Assembly (NCBI GenBank): GCA_007693855.1
Contig: RECU01000053.1
Location: 124,001 to 188,000 of the forward strand
Direction: 5' to 3'
Length of the DNA: 64,000 bases
Source of the DNA: Gammaproteobacteria bacterium
GTDB lineage: Bacteria; Pseudomonadota; Gammaproteobacteria; Steroidobacterales; PWYM01
A program made the position numbers and the translations under genes. The notes below the pieces were generated by a model that was not told the origin of the DNA, ran no database searches, and worked only from the letters and a program-made list of their open reading frames with translations. Shown here piece by piece: positions 38,727 to 47,344 of the stretch (position 1 is the first letter of the stretch; every line of letters begins with the position of its first letter).

Positions 38727-40169
38727 TCAGTCCAGCGGCGGCGGCAGCCCGCCCCCCAGCAACGCATGCACCCGCGCCGCCACGGCCAGCACGCGATAGT
38801 CGCCATACCGCGGTCCGATCAGCTGCAGGCCGACGGGCAGACCGCTGACGTCATCGATACCGGCCGGCAGCACAGTGGCCGGCAGGCCGAGCAGCGAGGG
38901 CAGCGCGATCCAGAAAGCCTGCGCCATCCAGGGGTGGTTCTGGCCACCCAGGGTCACCTGCCGCCTGGCCACCGGCACGACATCATGCGGCCAGGCCGGG
39001 CGATGCAGCACGGGGCAGACCAGCACATCGTGATGCTCGAACAGCGGCGCCAGCCGATCACCGAGCGCCCGGCGTTCCTCCTCAAGCTCGAGCCAGCCGC
39101 GGTGGTCCAGCGTGGCGCCGAGGGCCATCGCGCCCGGCAACCCGCGGCTGTCCGCGGGCAGGTCACGCGTCTGCTCGGCCAGGCGGGCGATCAGCGAGTC
39201 GGGATACTCGACGCTCATCGCCGCATACATCAGCCGCAGAAAGAGCTCGAACATGCGCCCGGCATCCTCCAGAGGCTGACAGGGCGCGACGGCCACACCC
39301 GCGTCCGCCAGCCGGGTGACGGCCTGCCCGAGCACACCGGCCACCGCCGGCTCGAGCGGGCACTCGGCCGCCTCCAGCCACAGCCCGAACCGCAGCGACG
39401 TGGCGGCCGGCACGGCTTGCGGGCGGCCGAGACGCGCGGCCTGCGGCGGCGCGACCAGCACCTCGAGGGCCAGCGCGAGATCCGCCGGGTCACGCGCCAA
39501 GGGCCCCGCCACCAGCATGTCCATGGGCGAGCGCCGGTTCGGCCGCCCGGCGAGCTGGCCCAGCGCACTCACCACGCCCGTGGAGGGACGATGCGCAAGA
39601 ATGCCGCAGGCGTGGGCCGGAATACGCAGCGACCCGGCGAGGTCGGTGCCGAGCTCCAGCGGCACCAGCCCGGCGGCCACGGCGGCCGCCGCCCCCCCGC
39701 TGGAGCCGCCGGCGTTGTGGCCGACACGCCATGGCGTGCTGGTTGGCCCGAACACGGGGTTGTCGGTCTGGATGTCGCCCCCGAACTGCGGCGCGTTGGT
39801 CTTGCCGAGCACGATGGCGCCGGCCTCGACCAGGCGGCGTACGGCCGGCGCATGCCGGGCGGGGCGATAGTCACGGTATTTCTCGGCCCCGGAGGTGCAG
39901 ACCAGACCAGCAACTTCCAGGGTGTCCTTGATGGTCATCGGCAGGCCATGCAGGGGACCGAGCTCGGCGTTGTGGGCACGCGCAAGATCCGCGCGGTCGG
40001 CGGCTGCCCGCGCAGCCTGCGCATCCAGGGTGACCACCGCGTTCAACGCCCGATTATGCCGGTCGATGCGCGCGAGACAGAGCTCGACCAGCGCGCGGCT
40101 GGTCACTTCCCCGGAGGCCATCAACGTCAGCCACTCGCTGGCCGAGCGGTAGTGTAACGCGCGGTTCAT
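38727..40169 (-). CDS. amidase signature family protein
   Basis: LHGLPMTIKDTLEVAGLVCTSGAEKYRDY; GHNAGGSSGGAAAAVAAGLVPLELGTDLAGSLRIPAHACGI, the Ser-cis-Ser-Lys amidase signature. Confidence 0.93.
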   Translation of the reverse strand: MNRALHYRSASEWLTLMASGEVTSRALVELCLARIDRHNRALNAVVTLDAQAARAAADRADLARAHNAELGPLHGLPMTIKDTLEVAGLVCTSGAEKYRDYRPARHAPAVRRLVEAGAIVLGKTNAPQFGGDIQTDNPVFGPTSTPWRVGHNAGGSSGGAAAAVAAGLVPLELGTDLAGSLRIPAHACGILAHRPSTGVVSALGQLAGRPNRRSPMDMLVAGPLARDPADLALALEVLVAPPQAARLGRPQAVPAATSLRFGLWLEAAECPLEPAVAGVLGQAVTRLADAGVAVAPCQPLEDAGRMFELFLRLMYAAMSVEYPDSLIARLAEQTRDLPADSRGLPGAMALGATLDHRGWLELEEERRALGDRLAPLFEHHDVLVCPVLHRPAWPHDVVPVARRQVTLGGQNHPWMAQAFWIALPSLLGLPATVLPAGIDDVSGLPVGLQLIGPRYGDYRVLAVAARVHALLGGGLPPPLD

Positions 40170-40322
40170 GGCGCAACGATAGCACCCTGGCAGGCGCTTG
40201 CGCGGCGCGGGGCTTTGCACGGGCTGGCCGCGCGCCGGCACCCCCGCCGACGGTAGAATGGTGGCTGACGTCATCGGGCCCGACGCGGCCCGCCTGCAAG
40301 CCCGCCCACCCCAGGTCACGCC

Positions 40323-42005
40323 TTGTCCCTTCGCCCCGAGCCTCCTGTCCCGCCGAGTGCCCCTCCGGATACCGCGATCGCCGAAACGACGGCGACTGGC
40401 GCAGGCGCCAGCGCCCTGGCGCCGCTGCGCCGCCCCATCTTCCGTGCCTTCTGGATTGCCATCTTCATCTCCACGCTGGGCGGCTGGATGCATGAGGTCG
40501 GCGCCGGATGGCTGATGGCCTCGCTGGAGCCCGATCCGTTCATGGTGGCGCTGGTGCAGGCCGCAGTGGTGCTGCCCGGTTTCCTGCTGGCGCTGCCGGC
40601 CGGGGCGCTGGCCGATATCATCGATCGGCGGATCTACCTGCTGGCCGTGATGAGCTGGCTGGTGCTGGTCACCGGCACCCTCGGGGTCCTGACGCTGCTC
40701 GACCTGGTGGACGCCCGCCTGCTGCTGCTGCTCACCTTCGGCATGGGCATCGGGATCGCCATGATGCTGCCGGCATTCAATGCCGTGATCCCGGATCTGG
40801 TGCCCCGCGAAGAACTGACCGCGGCGCTGACCCTCAACAATATCGCCGCGAACTCCACCCGCGCCCTCGGCCCCATGCTGGCGGGCTTCCTGATCGCCCT
40901 CGCGGGGCCGGCCGTGGTGTTCCTCTACAACTCGGTGAGCTACTTCGCGCTCATGGCCGTGCTTGTCCCCTGGCGCAACACCCAGCCGCGCAGCGCCCTG
41001 CCCAGCGAGCGGTTCTTCGGCGCCATGCGTACCGGGCTCAAGTTCGCCGCCCAGTCACCGGCGCTGCAGGTGGTGATGCTCAAGGCTGCGGCGTTTTTCC
41101 TCATGGCCAGCCCGTTGTGGGCGTTCCTGCCGCTGATCGTCAAGGAGCAGCTCGGCGCCGGGCCGCAGACCTTCGGGGCGCTGTTCGGCGCGGCCGGCCT
41201 AGGCGCGGTGATCGGCGGACTCAATCTCGCGCGGCTGCGGCGACGCTTCAACGGCGACCAGATCGTCGCGGCCGCGACCTTCGCGATGATTCTCGGGCTG
41301 CTGGGACTCGCACTCCTGCCCAACGCGCTGAGCCTCGGCATGGCCATGCTGATCGCCGGCGCCGCCTGGGTCTGCGTGGTCTCGACGCTGCAGGTCTCCG
41401 CCCAGCTGGCACTGCCCCACTGGGTGCGCGCGCGCGGCATCGCGCTGTTCCTGACCACCTTCATGGGCTCGATGGCGCTGGGCGCGACCGCCTGGGGCCG
41501 CCTGGCCTCGACCACCAGCATCGCCACGGCGCTCTACGGTGCCTGCGCCTTCGGGCTGGTCGCCTGGCTGCTGACCGCGCGCCTGACACTGACACGTCAC
41601 GCCGGCGAGGACCGGTCGCCGACCGCACCCACGCCCGACCCGCTGCTCGATGCCCCCGTGGCGCTGGACCGCGGCCCGGTGATGGTCGAGGTGAGCTACC
41701 AGGTCGATCCGCAGCGCGCGCGGGATTTTCAACGGGCCATGCGCGACATGCGGCGCATGCGCTTGCGTAATGGGGCGCTCAGCTGGAATCTCTTCCAGGA
41801 TGCAGCCGACCATCATCGCTGGCTGGAAGTGTTCGTCGACGAGACCTGGCTGTCGCATCTGCGCCAGCACCATCGCCTGACCGTCGAGGACCGGGCCATC
41901 AAAGCCCTCGCCGAGAGTTTCCACGCGGGTGCGAGTCCCCCACCGGTGCGACACATGGTCGCGCGCAACCCCTCCAAGCGCCGGCGCCGCTGGCAGCTGT
42001 TCTGA
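40323..42005 (+). CDS. MFS transporter (EntS/MFS_3 type) with C-terminal soluble domain
   Basis: FRAFWIAIFISTLGGWMHEVGAGWLMASLEPDPFMVALVQAAVVLPGFLLALPAGALADIIDRR; ~100-aa soluble C-terminus VMVEVSYQVDPQRARDFQRAMRDMRRMRLRNGALSWNLFQD. TTG start. Confidence 0.88.
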   Translation: MSLRPEPPVPPSAPPDTAIAETTATGAGASALAPLRRPIFRAFWIAIFISTLGGWMHEVGAGWLMASLEPDPFMVALVQAAVVLPGFLLALPAGALADIIDRRIYLLAVMSWLVLVTGTLGVLTLLDLVDARLLLLLTFGMGIGIAMMLPAFNAVIPDLVPREELTAALTLNNIAANSTRALGPMLAGFLIALAGPAVVFLYNSVSYFALMAVLVPWRNTQPRSALPSERFFGAMRTGLKFAAQSPALQVVMLKAAAFFLMASPLWAFLPLIVKEQLGAGPQTFGALFGAAGLGAVIGGLNLARLRRRFNGDQIVAAATFAMILGLLGLALLPNALSLGMAMLIAGAAWVCVVSTLQVSAQLALPHWVRARGIALFLTTFMGSMALGATAWGRLASTTSIATALYGACAFGLVAWLLTARLTLTRHAGEDRSPTAPTPDPLLDAPVALDRGPVMVEVSYQVDPQRARDFQRAMRDMRRMRLRNGALSWNLFQDAADHHRWLEVFVDETWLSHLRQHHRLTVEDRAIKALAESFHAGASPPPVRHMVARNPSKRRRRWQLF

Positions 42006-42008
42006 GGC

Positions 42009-42647
42009 ATGGCACGGCGCCCGAACCCGCCCGCCCGGTGTGGTGCGCCTGCGGCGGTGCTGCTGGCGGCCGGTGCCTCTCGCCGCCTCGGACGTCCGAA
42101 ACAGTTCCTGCGTCGCGGCGGCCTGCCGCTGCTGCTGCACCAGCTGCGGCTTGCCGCCGGCGCGACGCGCGCAGGCTCGGCGCGCGATCTCGTGGTGGTG
42201 ACCGGGGCGCGTCGTTTCGCCGTGGCGCGCGCGGCCAGCCTCGCCGGCGCCCAGGTCGTGCATGCCGCCGACTGGCAGCAGGGCATGGGTCGATCGCTGG
42301 CTCGCGGCGTGGCGACCGTGGCACCGGGTCAGGCGGTGCTGGTGCTGACCGTGGACCAGCACCGCGTGGTGCTGCGTGATCTCGCACGGCTGCTGGCGCG
42401 CTGGCGCCGCGCGCCCTGGCGCCCGGCGGCGGCGGTGTATGCCGGCGGGCCGGGCGTCCCGGCCATCCTGCCGGGCGGCTGGCGCGCGCGGCTGCTGCGC
42501 CTGTCCGGGGATCGCGGCGCCGGGACATTGCTGCGCGCCGCGGGGCGGCGCCTGACCCGGGTGGCGATGCCGCGTGCGGCAGTGGATGTCGACCGGCCGG
42601 AAGACTGGCCCGGCACCCGCGCCGCGCCCTGGCCACGGCGCGGCTGA
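42009..42647 (+). CDS. MobA/MocA-like nucleotidyltransferase
   Basis: AAVLLAAGASRRLGRPKQFLRRGGLPLLLHQLRLA (NTP-transferase signature); QGMGRSLARGVATVAPGQAVLVLTVDQHRV; PRAAVDVDRPEDW. Confidence 0.9.
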   Translation: MARRPNPPARCGAPAAVLLAAGASRRLGRPKQFLRRGGLPLLLHQLRLAAGATRAGSARDLVVVTGARRFAVARAASLAGAQVVHAADWQQGMGRSLARGVATVAPGQAVLVLTVDQHRVVLRDLARLLARWRRAPWRPAAAVYAGGPGVPAILPGGWRARLLRLSGDRGAGTLLRAAGRRLTRVAMPRAAVDVDRPEDWPGTRAAPWPRRG

Positions 42648-42654
42648 GCGGCGC

Positions 42655-43137
42655 CTAGGCCTGCTCGTGAGCGTGGGTGTGGCCGTGCGCCCCGTGGGCC
42701 GCCGCGCAGCCCGCACAGTTCACCCAGCCGGAATCCCCGTCCACGTAGAACTCCTTTTTCCAGATCGGCAGACGGGTCTTGACCTCGTCGATGATGTAGC
42801 GGCACGCCTCGAAGGCCGCGGCACGATGGCGCGACACCACGCCGACCCAGACGGCCACCTCGCCGAGCGCAAGATCCCCTGCACGATGATGGCAGGCCGC
42901 CTCCAGGATCTCGTAACGCGCCCGAGCCTCCTCGAGGATCCGCTCACCCTCCCTGATGGCGAGCCGTTCGTGGACCTCATAGTGCAGGGCGGTCACCGCC
43001 CGGCCTTCGTTGTGATCGCGCACCCAGCCTTCGAACGCGACGAAGGCGCCGGCGCGGACATCACCCAGGCTGCGCTTGAGGGCTTCCGGATCGATGGGCG
43101 AGGTCTCGATACGACACTGCATGGCCGTCTCCTGCAA
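42655..43137 (-). CDS. moaE: molybdopterin synthase catalytic subunit with His/Cys-rich C-terminal tail
   Basis: GAFVAFEGWVRDHNEGRAVTALHYEVHERLAIREGERILEEA...VWVGVVSRHRAAAFEACRYIIDEVKTRLPIWKKEFY; tail CAGCAAAHGAHGHTHAHEQA. Start may be inner ATG 43122. Confidence 0.94.
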   Translation of the reverse strand: MQETAMQCRIETSPIDPEALKRSLGDVRAGAFVAFEGWVRDHNEGRAVTALHYEVHERLAIREGERILEEARARYEILEAACHHRAGDLALGEVAVWVGVVSRHRAAAFEACRYIIDEVKTRLPIWKKEFYVDGDSGWVNCAGCAAAHGAHGHTHAHEQA

Positions 43138-43176
43138 AGTGATGCGCCGGACCGGGCGCGAGGTGGTTGCGGCCCC

Positions 43177-43419
43177 TCAGCCGCCGGCCACGGGTGGAAA
43201 GAACAGCACCTGGTCGCCGTCGGCCAGGGCCACCTCCCACGGTGCGAGTTCGTCGTTCACGGCCACCTTGCAGCGCTCGCGCGGATCGGCAAAGCCGTGA
43301 CGGCGGGCGCACTCGACGAACAGATCACCGGCTGTGGCAGCCTCGGTGTCGAGCTGCTCGCCTGCGGTCCCGGCCTGCTCGCGGAACACCGCGAAGTACT
43401 CGACCGCGACTCTTTTCAT
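43177..43419 (-). CDS. moaD: molybdopterin synthase sulfur carrier subunit
   Basis: 80 aa, [28 protein letters not shown]...[27 protein letters not shown] with C-terminal GG. Confidence 0.93.
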   Translation of the reverse strand: MKRVAVEYFAVFREQAGTAGEQLDTEAATAGDLFVECARRHGFADPRERCKVAVNDELAPWEVALADGDQVLFFPPVAGG

Positions 43420-43946
43420 GGGCCCGACTCCGCGGCGGCATGCGCCGGACCACGGTCGAAATCACGCCGCCCGCCACGCTTGGCGAGCAGACGCGTGGCC
43501 CGGATCTCGATGTCATGTGACAGCGCCTTGCACATGTCATACACCGTGAGAGCCGCAACACTGGCGCCGGTGAGCGCCTCCATCTCCACCCCCGTGCGGT
43601 GGGTCACCGCCACGGTACAGCGGATCGCGAGCGTCGTCTCGTCGTGCCAGTCCAGCGTGACACGACAGTCCTCCAGCGGCAGCGGATGACAGAACGGGAT
43701 GAGCTCGTGGGTGCGCTTGGCAGCCATCACCCCGGCGATGATCGCCGTGTGCACCACCGGGCCCTTGCGGGTCACCGGTTCGGCACCCTCGCGCAACGCC
43801 TGCGCGACCGCGGCAGGGAACACCACGAGCGCCTCGGCGGTGGCTTCACGCCGCGTCACGGCCTTGGCGCCGACGTCCACCATGCTCGGGCGGCCCTGCG
43901 CATCCACGTGCGTGAGACCACTGCCACCTGCCCTGGATACCGTCAT
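43416..43946 (-). CDS. moaC: cyclic pyranopterin monophosphate synthase
   Basis: [29 protein letters not shown]...[20 protein letters not shown]...[31 protein letters not shown]. Confidence 0.95.
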   Translation of the reverse strand: MTVSRAGGSGLTHVDAQGRPSMVDVGAKAVTRREATAEALVVFPAAVAQALREGAEPVTRKGPVVHTAIIAGVMAAKRTHELIPFCHPLPLEDCRVTLDWHDETTLAIRCTVAVTHRTGVEMEALTGASVAALTVYDMCKALSHDIEIRATRLLAKRGGRRDFDRGPAHAAAESGP

Positions 43947-44052
43947 ATCACTCCTTTCCAACGTCAGCGCCGTGCGCGCCCGCAAAGTCGGTGGTGTAGA
44001 CTACCTCAACGGTTGACTCCTGCGAATTCGACAGCACAGGGAAGGCATCGAG

Positions 44053-45258
44053 ATGGACCTCAACTTCAGTGACGCCGACCTCGCGTTCCGCGAGGAAGTC
44101 CGCGAATTTCTCCGCAACGAATACCCTGCGGACATCCGCGAGAAGATGGACCGGGGCATCCGCCTGGCGCGCGATGACTTCATGCGCTGGCAACAGACCC
44201 TGCATGCCCGGGGCTGGGCCGCGCCAAACTGGCCGGTAGAACATGGCGGCACCGGCTGGAGCGCCACGCAGAAATACATCTTCACCACCGAACTTGCGCT
44301 GGCCAACACGCCGACCATCATGCCCTTCGGGCTGTCGATGGTCGGTCCGGTGATCTACACCTACGGCAATGAAGAACAGAAGGCGCGGTTTCTGCCCGAC
44401 ATCCTCGCCAGCCGCGCCTGGTGGTGCCAGGGCTACTCCGAGCCCGGCGCGGGCTCCGATCTGGCGAGCCTCAAGACCCGCGCCGAACGCGACGGCGACC
44501 ACTACGTCATCAACGGCACCAAGACCTGGACCACACTCGGTCAGTTCGCCGACTGGATTTTCCTGCTGGCGCGCACGTCCACTGACGTCAGCCGCAAGCA
44601 GGAGGGCATCAGTTTCATCCTTGCCGACATGCGCACCCCGGGCATCAGCCTCCGGCCGATCATCACCATCGACGGCGAGCATGAGGTCAACGAGGTGCAC
44701 TTCGAGAATGTCCGGGTCCCGGTCGAGAATCTCGTTGGCGAGGAAGGCCGCGGCTGGACCTACGGCAAGGTGCTGCTGCAGCACGAACGCGCCGGCATCG
44801 CCGCGGTCGCGCGCTCGAAGTACCGTCTCGACACCCTCAAGCGCCTGGCCGCCGAAGCACCGCCCGGCGGGACGCCGCTGATGGACGACCCGGTGTTCCG
44901 GCGCAAGGTGGCCGCCGTCGAGATCGAGCTGCTGGCCCTGGAGTACACCGATCTGCGCACGCTGGCGGCCGTGGCCACGGGCGGAGCACCGGGTCCGGAA
45001 TCCTCGATCCTCAAGATCAAGGGCACAGAGGTGCAGCAGGCCATCGACGAACTCTACGTCGAGGCGGCCGGCTGTTACGCCTTCGCGTTCACCCCCGAGC
45101 TGTTCGCCTCACCGGACATCCCGGACGCCACCCGCATCGGCCCACCCTGGGCGGCCGACACCGCCCCGCACTATTTCAACGGGCGCAAGGTGTCGATCTA
45201 CGGCGGCACCAACGAAATCCAGAAGAACATCATCGCCAAGGCCGTGCTCGGCCTCTGA
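44053..45258 (+). CDS. acyl-CoA dehydrogenase family protein
   Basis: WAAPNWPVEHGGTGWS; WCQGYSEPGAGSDLASLKTRAERDGDHYVINGTKTWTTLGQFADWIFLLART; YGGTNEIQKNIIAKAVLGL. Confidence 0.95.
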   Translation: MDLNFSDADLAFREEVREFLRNEYPADIREKMDRGIRLARDDFMRWQQTLHARGWAAPNWPVEHGGTGWSATQKYIFTTELALANTPTIMPFGLSMVGPVIYTYGNEEQKARFLPDILASRAWWCQGYSEPGAGSDLASLKTRAERDGDHYVINGTKTWTTLGQFADWIFLLARTSTDVSRKQEGISFILADMRTPGISLRPIITIDGEHEVNEVHFENVRVPVENLVGEEGRGWTYGKVLLQHERAGIAAVARSKYRLDTLKRLAAEAPPGGTPLMDDPVFRRKVAAVEIELLALEYTDLRTLAAVATGGAPGPESSILKIKGTEVQQAIDELYVEAAGCYAFAFTPELFASPDIPDATRIGPPWAADTAPHYFNGRKVSIYGGTNEIQKNIIAKAVLGL

Positions 45259-45286
45259 GGCAGGACGCCGACAGGAGACATGCCCC

Positions 45287-46411
45287 ATGGATTTTTCCCT
45301 GAACGAGGACCAGGCGCTGCTGAAGGATTCGCTGGAGCGGTTCATCCAGGGCAGCTACGACTTCGACACCCGTCGGGCGAATGTGGCCAGCGAGCTCGGG
45401 TACAGCCGCGAGACCTATGCCCAGTTCGCCGAACTGGGCTGGACGGCCGTGCCGTTCAGCGAGGCGGACGGCGGCCTGGACGGCGGGCCGATCGAGCTGA
45501 TGGTGATGATGGAGCAGTTCGGCCGGGGTCTGGTGATCGAGCCCTACTTCGCATCCATCGTGCTCGCCGGCGCCGCACTGCGCCATGCCGGCGACGACGA
45601 CGCCAAGGCCCGCTGGCTGGCCGGCCTGATCGACGGTTCACTGACCGGCGCGCTGGCGCTGCAGGAGCCACAGTCACGTTTCGATCTCGCCAACGTGCGT
45701 ACCCGGGCCGAGCGCAGTGATGAGGGCTGGCGCCTGACCGGGCACAAGGCGGTGGTGCTGAATGCCCGCGATGCGGATGTCATCCTGGTGCCGGCACGGA
45801 CCCGCGGCCGGGACCGGGACCGTGACGGCATCACGCTGTTTGCGCTGGCCGCCGGCACCCCTGGAATGACCACGCGCGCCTACCCCACGGTCGACGGCAT
45901 GCAGGCCGCCGAAGTCATCCTCGAAGATGTCCAGCTGCCCGCCGATGCCGTGCTCGGCCACGAGGATGGCGCGCTTGCGGTGCTGGAGGCCGTCACCCGT
46001 GAGGCCCTGCTGGCCGTTTGTGCCGAAGCGGTCGGCATCATGGCGGTACTGGTCGAGAAGACCGTCGACTACAGCAAGAACCGCAAACAGTTCGGCCTGC
46101 CGATCGGCGCGTTCCAGGCGCTCCAGCACCGCATGGTCGAGATGTTCATGGAGCATGAGCAGACCCGTTCGCTGCTCTACATGGCCGCGATGAAGCTCGC
46201 GGCCGGCGCACCGGATGTCGACCGCGCGCTCTCGGCGCTGAAATACCAGGTCGGCCGGTCCGGCCGGCGCATCGGCCAGGAAGCGGTGCAGCTGCATGGC
46301 GGCATGGGGGTGACCCACGAGCTCGACGTGGCGCACTACTTCAAGCGCCTGACCATGATCGACCTGGCCTACGGCAATGCCGACCACCACCTGAGCCGTT
46401 TCGCGGCCTGA
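45287..46411 (+). CDS. acyl-CoA dehydrogenase family protein (second subunit/paralogue)
   Basis: MDFSLNEDQALLKDSLERFI; FAELGWTAVPFSEADGGLDGGPIELMVMMEQFGRGLVIEPYF; VDYSKNRKQFGLPIGAFQALQHRMVEMFM; QLHGGMGVTHELDVAHYFKRL. Confidence 0.95.
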   Translation: MDFSLNEDQALLKDSLERFIQGSYDFDTRRANVASELGYSRETYAQFAELGWTAVPFSEADGGLDGGPIELMVMMEQFGRGLVIEPYFASIVLAGAALRHAGDDDAKARWLAGLIDGSLTGALALQEPQSRFDLANVRTRAERSDEGWRLTGHKAVVLNARDADVILVPARTRGRDRDRDGITLFALAAGTPGMTTRAYPTVDGMQAAEVILEDVQLPADAVLGHEDGALAVLEAVTREALLAVCAEAVGIMAVLVEKTVDYSKNRKQFGLPIGAFQALQHRMVEMFMEHEQTRSLLYMAAMKLAAGAPDVDRALSALKYQVGRSGRRIGQEAVQLHGGMGVTHELDVAHYFKRLTMIDLAYGNADHHLSRFAA

Positions 46412-46429
46412 CCCCCGGAGACTCCCGCC

Positions 46430-47344
46430 ATGCCCCGATCCATCGTCACCCTCACCACCGACTTCGGCACGGCTCAGCCCTACGCCGCGATGATGAAGGG
46501 TGTGATCCTGCAACGCGCGCCGGGCACCGAGGTGATCGACCTGACCCACGACATCCCGGCCTGGCAGCCCGAACTGGCGGGCTTCTGGCTGCAGCACTGC
46601 CAGCCGTGGTTCCCGAGCGGCACGGTACACCTGGCAGTGGTCGACCCGGGGGTGGGCACGGCGCGGCGCCTGCTGGCCGCGGAGTTCGGCGACCAGGTCG
46701 TCATCGCCCCCGACAACGGCCTGCTTGGCGCCCTGATCGCGCGCTATCCACGCACGCGGGTGCGCGAAGTGGCGCTCGACGCCCTTGGCGGGCTGTTGCC
46801 GGCCCGCCGCAGCGAAACCTTCCACGGCCGGGACATCTTCGCACCGATCGCCGGCGAGATGGCCGCCGGGCGACTCTCGGTGATCGGACTCGGGGACACC
46901 ACCGAGGACTATGTGCGGGGGGGCTTCACGCTGCCGGAAGTTCGTGAGGGCGTGATCCATGGCCAGGTGGTGCTGGCTGACCGCTGGGGCAACCTGGTGA
47001 CCAACGTGGAGGCGCCGCGACCGGCCGCCGAGGGCAGCCTCAAGCTGAGGCTCGCCGGGCGGGAGTTACCGATCACCCGGATCAGCTACGCCGGCCTGCC
47101 AGAGGGCCAGCCCGGGGCGCTGATCAACGCGCTGGGCCTGGTCGAGATTGCCGTCAACCAGGGCAGCGCCGCCGAGCTGCTGGACGCGGGCCCTGGGATG
47201 GGCGTGGAAATTCTCGGCGCCGAGATTCCTGCGCCGCGACCGATGCGCCCCGGCGGCCCGGGCGGTCGTCCTGGCGGCCGACCCGCCAGCGCCACTGGCG
47301 AGGCGTCAGGCCGGCCCGGCGCCGCCGGTCAGGGTCGCCCCTGA
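46430..47344 (+). CDS. S-adenosyl-L-methionine hydrolase (adenosine-forming)/DUF62 family
   Basis: IVTLTTDFGTAQPYAAMMKGVILQRAPGTEVIDLTHDIPAW; HLAVVDPGVGTARRLLAAEFGDQVVIAPDNGLLG; HGRDIFAPIAGEMAAG. C-terminal P/G/R-rich tail. Confidence 0.92.
   Translation: MPRSIVTLTTDFGTAQPYAAMMKGVILQRAPGTEVIDLTHDIPAWQPELAGFWLQHCQPWFPSGTVHLAVVDPGVGTARRLLAAEFGDQVVIAPDNGLLGALIARYPRTRVREVALDALGGLLPARRSETFHGRDIFAPIAGEMAAGRLSVIGLGDTTEDYVRGGFTLPEVREGVIHGQVVLADRWGNLVTNVEAPRPAAEGSLKLRLAGRELPITRISYAGLPEGQPGALINALGLVEIAVNQGSAAELLDAGPGMGVEILGAEIPAPRPMRPGGPGGRPGGRPASATGEASGRPGAAGQGRP

Noticed and set aside
38766-40157. 463-aa plus-strand ORF antisense to the amidase
   Set aside because: Arg/His/Gln/Gly-rich shadow translation; amidase signature is clear on the opposite strand.
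40508-41770. 420-aa alternative-frame ORF inside the MFS transporter
   Set aside because: Arg/Ala-rich frame-shifted reading of the MFS gene.
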